Assembly: GCF_014217565.1 (NCBI RefSeq)
Contig: NZ_CP043661.1
Coordinates: 310,001-374,000 of the forward strand
DNA from: Kribbella qitaiheensis
GTDB taxonomy: Bacteria > Actinomycetota > Actinomycetes > Propionibacteriales > Kribbellaceae
DNA: 64,000 nucleotides
Reading direction: 5' to 3'
Shown here: piece after piece, positions 62,308 to 64,000 of the stretch
Position numbering within the stretch: position 1 is the stretch's first letter
Layout: each line of letters opens with the position of its first letter
Made by a program: the position numbers and the translations under genes
The notes under the pieces: generated by a model
Databases searched by the model: none
What the model saw: the letters and a program-made list of their open reading frames with translations, nothing else
Told to the model about the DNA's origin: nothing

Positions 62308-62592
62308 TCAGGCCGGTGCCGGCTGCCCGTGGTCCCGGTTGCCGCCGGTGTAATGGATCGTCTTGACGGGCGATCGGGACGGATAGGGGCCGCTGGCATA
62401 GATGTTGGTCTCGACAATCTGTCCGTCGGAGTCCTTGATGATGTGCCGGACACCCGCCCAGCGGGCCACCTCGGCGCCGATCGTGAGTTGCCTCAACCGC
62501 GGTCCGCCGCTGGAGAACGGCTGATCCGAACCGACCCGCCGGCTCCTCCACACCCCGTGCTCGCAGTACGTCTCGACATCTCTGGTGTCCAC
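62308..62592 (-). CDS. DUF2188 domain protein
   Basis: 94 residues from a GTG at 62592, preceded by GGGGAA. The DUF2188 pattern is visible: DTRDVETYCEHGVWRSRRVG at the N-terminus, then IIKDSDGQIVETNIYASGPY near 50-70 and SRSPVKTIHYTGGNRDHGQP. It is a small, hydrophilic, cytoplasmic protein. Its role is unknown. It converges on the GAF-ANTAR gene with only 4 bp between stops. Confidence 0.7.
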   Translation of the reverse strand: MDTRDVETYCEHGVWRSRRVGSDQPFSSGGPRLRQLTIGAEVARWAGVRHIIKDSDGQIVETNIYASGPYPSRSPVKTIHYTGGNRDHGQPAPA

Positions 62593-62703
62593 GGCCTGTT
62601 CCCCTTCCCCGATGATGATCGGGGCCCCGGTACCCGCCGTTTCCGGCCGCAATCGTGGCGAGCCGCACTGTTCGGGGAGTTGGGCAACTGGTAAAAGTGG
62701 CGA

Positions 62704-63241
62704 ATGGACAGGCCGAGGATCGTCATCATCGGAGCCGGGTTCGCCGGGTTCCATGCTGCCCGCCGGCTGTGCCGGCTCGCCAAGGGCCGCGCCGACATCC
62801 TCGTGGTGAACCCCACCGACTATTTCCTCTACGTACCGCTGCTGCCCGAGGTGGCGACCGGCATCCTCGAACCGCGCCGGGTGAGTTGTCGTACGACCGG
62901 CTCGTGATCGCTGCCGGAGCGTCAACAAGCTCCTGCCGATCCCCGGGATCGCCGAGCACGCGCACGGTTTCCGTGGCATCCCCGAGGCCGTCTTCCTCCG
63001 CGACCACCTGACTCAGCAGCTCGAACTGGCCGACGCGACCGATGACGGTCTTCGCCTGTGGTGACGCGGTCGCCGTGCCGGACCTCACCCGACCCGGCGA
63101 GATCACCCCGATAACGGCCCAGCACGCCGAACGACAAGGCAACCGGGCCGCGGACAATGTCGCAGCCAGCCAGCCAGCCAGCCAGCCAGCCTGACGGGCG
63201 GTGCGCTGAAGCCCTACAGCCACAAGGATCTGGGAGGGTAG
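62704..63241 (+). pseudogene. Decayed NDH-2 type NADH dehydrogenase
   Basis: The start is intact: MDRPRIVIIGAGFAGFHAAR (FAD-binding Rossmann), then TDYFLYVPLLPEVATGILEP. Segments of the later protein follow in shifting frames with pieces missing: LSYDRLVIAAGAST, NKLLPIPGIAEHAHGFRGIP, DHLTQQLELADATDD, then VFACGDAVAVPDLTRPGEIT, TAQHAERQGNRAADNVAAS, a CAGC microsatellite, and ALKPYSHKDLGG. Two or three internal deletions and shifts reduce a protein of about 400 residues to under 180 codons. It cannot encode a working enzyme. Confidence 0.75.
63163..63190. repeat. (CAGC)7 tetranucleotide microsatellite
   Basis: Seven perfect CAGC units lie inside the NDH-2 remnant. With seven units the frame meets a stop at 63192-63194; adding or losing units would rejoin it to the downstream PYSHKDLG segment. 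Confidence 0.85.
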
Positions 63242-63258
63242 ATAGCTCCGGGGGGTAG

Positions 63259-63430
63259 TCAGGCGTGGTCGCCGTCCAGGAGTTCGTGGAGTTCGGCGAC
63301 GGCCTTGGTGATGTTGTCGTAGTCGTTCTGGGCGGCGCGTGACTCGGCGCTGATCACACCGCACCGGTGCACGCGGCGGAAGTCGCCGTACGGGAACTTG
63401 TAGTGGCCCTGGCGCCGGACTGGCCGGTGT
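63259..63430 (-). pseudogene. 3' fragment of an unidentified gene
   Basis: A minus-strand frame ending TGA at 63259 reads GHYKFPYGDFRRVHRCGVIS, AESRAAQNDYDNITKAVAEL and HELLDGDHA. The codon pattern and helical composition look like real protein, but there is no start and the family is not recognised. It lies between two damaged regions, so it is probably a deletion remnant. Confidence 0.4.
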
Positions 63431-63498
63431 CCGCTTCGTCGCCCGCCCCAAGTGCCCGGAGGCGTTGTTCGTCATGGACAGGGAGGCCGCGGCACGGT

Positions 63499-64000
63499 TC
63501 AGAGGTTGGCGCCGGCTGACTGCAGGCGCTTCGCCAGGATGCGACAGCGCTCACCCAGCTCCGGCGGGTCCAGGGCCTCGAAGGGGTGGCCGAGCAGGAC
63601 CATGTGCATGAGGACGAAGTCGAGGCTGCCGCCCCCGCTGAGTACCTCGCAGTGCTCGTCGTCGCGCGGTCGCACGACGGCCGCCGACGCCGGAAGTTGC
63701 GCGCGCACCGTTTCGGCCGGTGCGTGCACGAGGAAGCGGGCCTGGTGCAGGTAGACCCGGCTCGCAACGGCTTCTTGGACGTACGACGCTGCGTCGGGCG
63801 CCGGGCGGGGGCGGAAGTGCCAGGTTCGGGCGGCCACGTCGGTCATCTTGTCGACGCGGAAGTTGCGCCAGTCGTCGCGGTCGAGGTCGTAAGCGAGGAG
63901 GTACCAACGCCGATCTGAGGCGACCAGGCGGTAGGGCTCGACCCGACGTCGCCGTACCTCGCTCCCGGACGGGTAGTCGAAGCCGGCCTCGACCTCGTCG
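63499..64000 (-). CDS. WYL domain transcriptional regulator, 5' end outside the window
   Basis: The last 167 codons of a YafY/WYL-type regulator, continuing past the window end. The WYL core reads VEPYRLVASDRRWYLLAYDL and DRDDWRNFRVDKMTDVAART, followed by the C-terminal WCX part (ARFLVHAPAETVRAQLPASA and DEHCEVLSGGGSLDFVLMHM) to LAKRLQSAGANL. The WYL domain binds small ligands or nucleic acid and controls an N-terminal winged helix, which is not in the window. The target is unknown; divergent or downstream genes in view are damaged. Confidence 0.88.
   Translation of the reverse strand, partial: DEVEAGFDYPSGSEVRRRRVEPYRLVASDRRWYLLAYDLDRDDWRNFRVDKMTDVAARTWHFRPRPAPDAASYVQEAVASRVYLHQARFLVHAPAETVRAQLPASAAVVRPRDDEHCEVLSGGGSLDFVLMHMVLLGHPFEALDPPELGERCRILAKRLQSAGANL

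Overview
The window is high-GC DNA with GTG/TTG starts, ATGA-type gene overlaps and many actinobacterial families (GAF-ANTAR regulators, monomeric isocitrate dehydrogenase, a HelD-type helicase, an IdeR-type iron box, a LacI-type operator). A soil actinomycete of the Nocardioidaceae/Kribbella type would fit, but the genus is inferred. No tRNA, rRNA, CRISPR array or complete insertion sequence was seen.

Region 1 (1-3.8 kb): a partial CPBP protease, a GAF-ANTAR regulator, a GH13 trehalose synthase-like enzyme, and wreckage of an LLM flavin oxidoreductase and a MarR regulator.

Region 2 (3.8-26.2 kb) is the core: a purine-to-glycerate catabolic island. An IclR regulator diverges from a DUF6986 aldolase/malate synthase-like gene. 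A tightly coupled minus-strand operon (17300 down to 6343) encodes an NCS2 permease fused to an OHCU-decarboxylase-like domain, XdhA, XdhB, XdhC, guanine deaminase, OHCU decarboxylase, HIU hydrolase, uricase and 8-oxoguanine deaminase. A PucR regulator lies just upstream of it. Diverging from pucR is a plus-strand operon: hyi, glxR, gcl, glycerate kinase, allB, allE. Together they take guanine, xanthine and 8-oxoguanine through urate and allantoin towards glyoxylate and glycerate. Allantoate amidohydrolase and a ureidoglycolate-cleaving enzyme are absent from the window. Tandem 15-bp palindromes, always 21 bp apart, sit in the iclR/DUF6986 intergenic region and on the hyi promoter, which suggests one IclR regulon.

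Region 3 (26.3-30 kb): an aspartate-type aminotransferase, an orphan sugar-type ABC ATPase, then about 0.9 kb of 20-bp and 141-bp tandem repeats and poly-G tracts.

Region 4 (30-43.2 kb): an ABC-2 exporter operon ending in a secreted YncE-phosphoesterase, then a peptide/oligosaccharide ABC importer operon with a ROK kinase and a divergent ROK repressor. The dppF-like and dppB-like genes of the importer are each broken by one extra G in the same CCGGGCC context.

Region 5 (43.4-58.4 kb): a HelD-type ATPase, an orphan iron box followed by a miniature transcription unit, monomeric NADP-isocitrate dehydrogenase, a secreted CBM56/beta-helix protein behind a LacI-type operator, YchJ, LtrA, a MOSC-oxygenase-reductase fusion, a TAT-exported EEP-fold protein and a copper P-type ATPase behind a CsoR-type site.

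Region 6 (58.5-64 kb): a GNAT acetyltransferase, four GAF-ANTAR proteins in a row, a DUF2188 protein, a decayed NDH-2 gene with a CAGC microsatellite, and a WYL regulator running off the end. Several pseudogenes in the window have clean internal deletions, apparently between short direct repeats.
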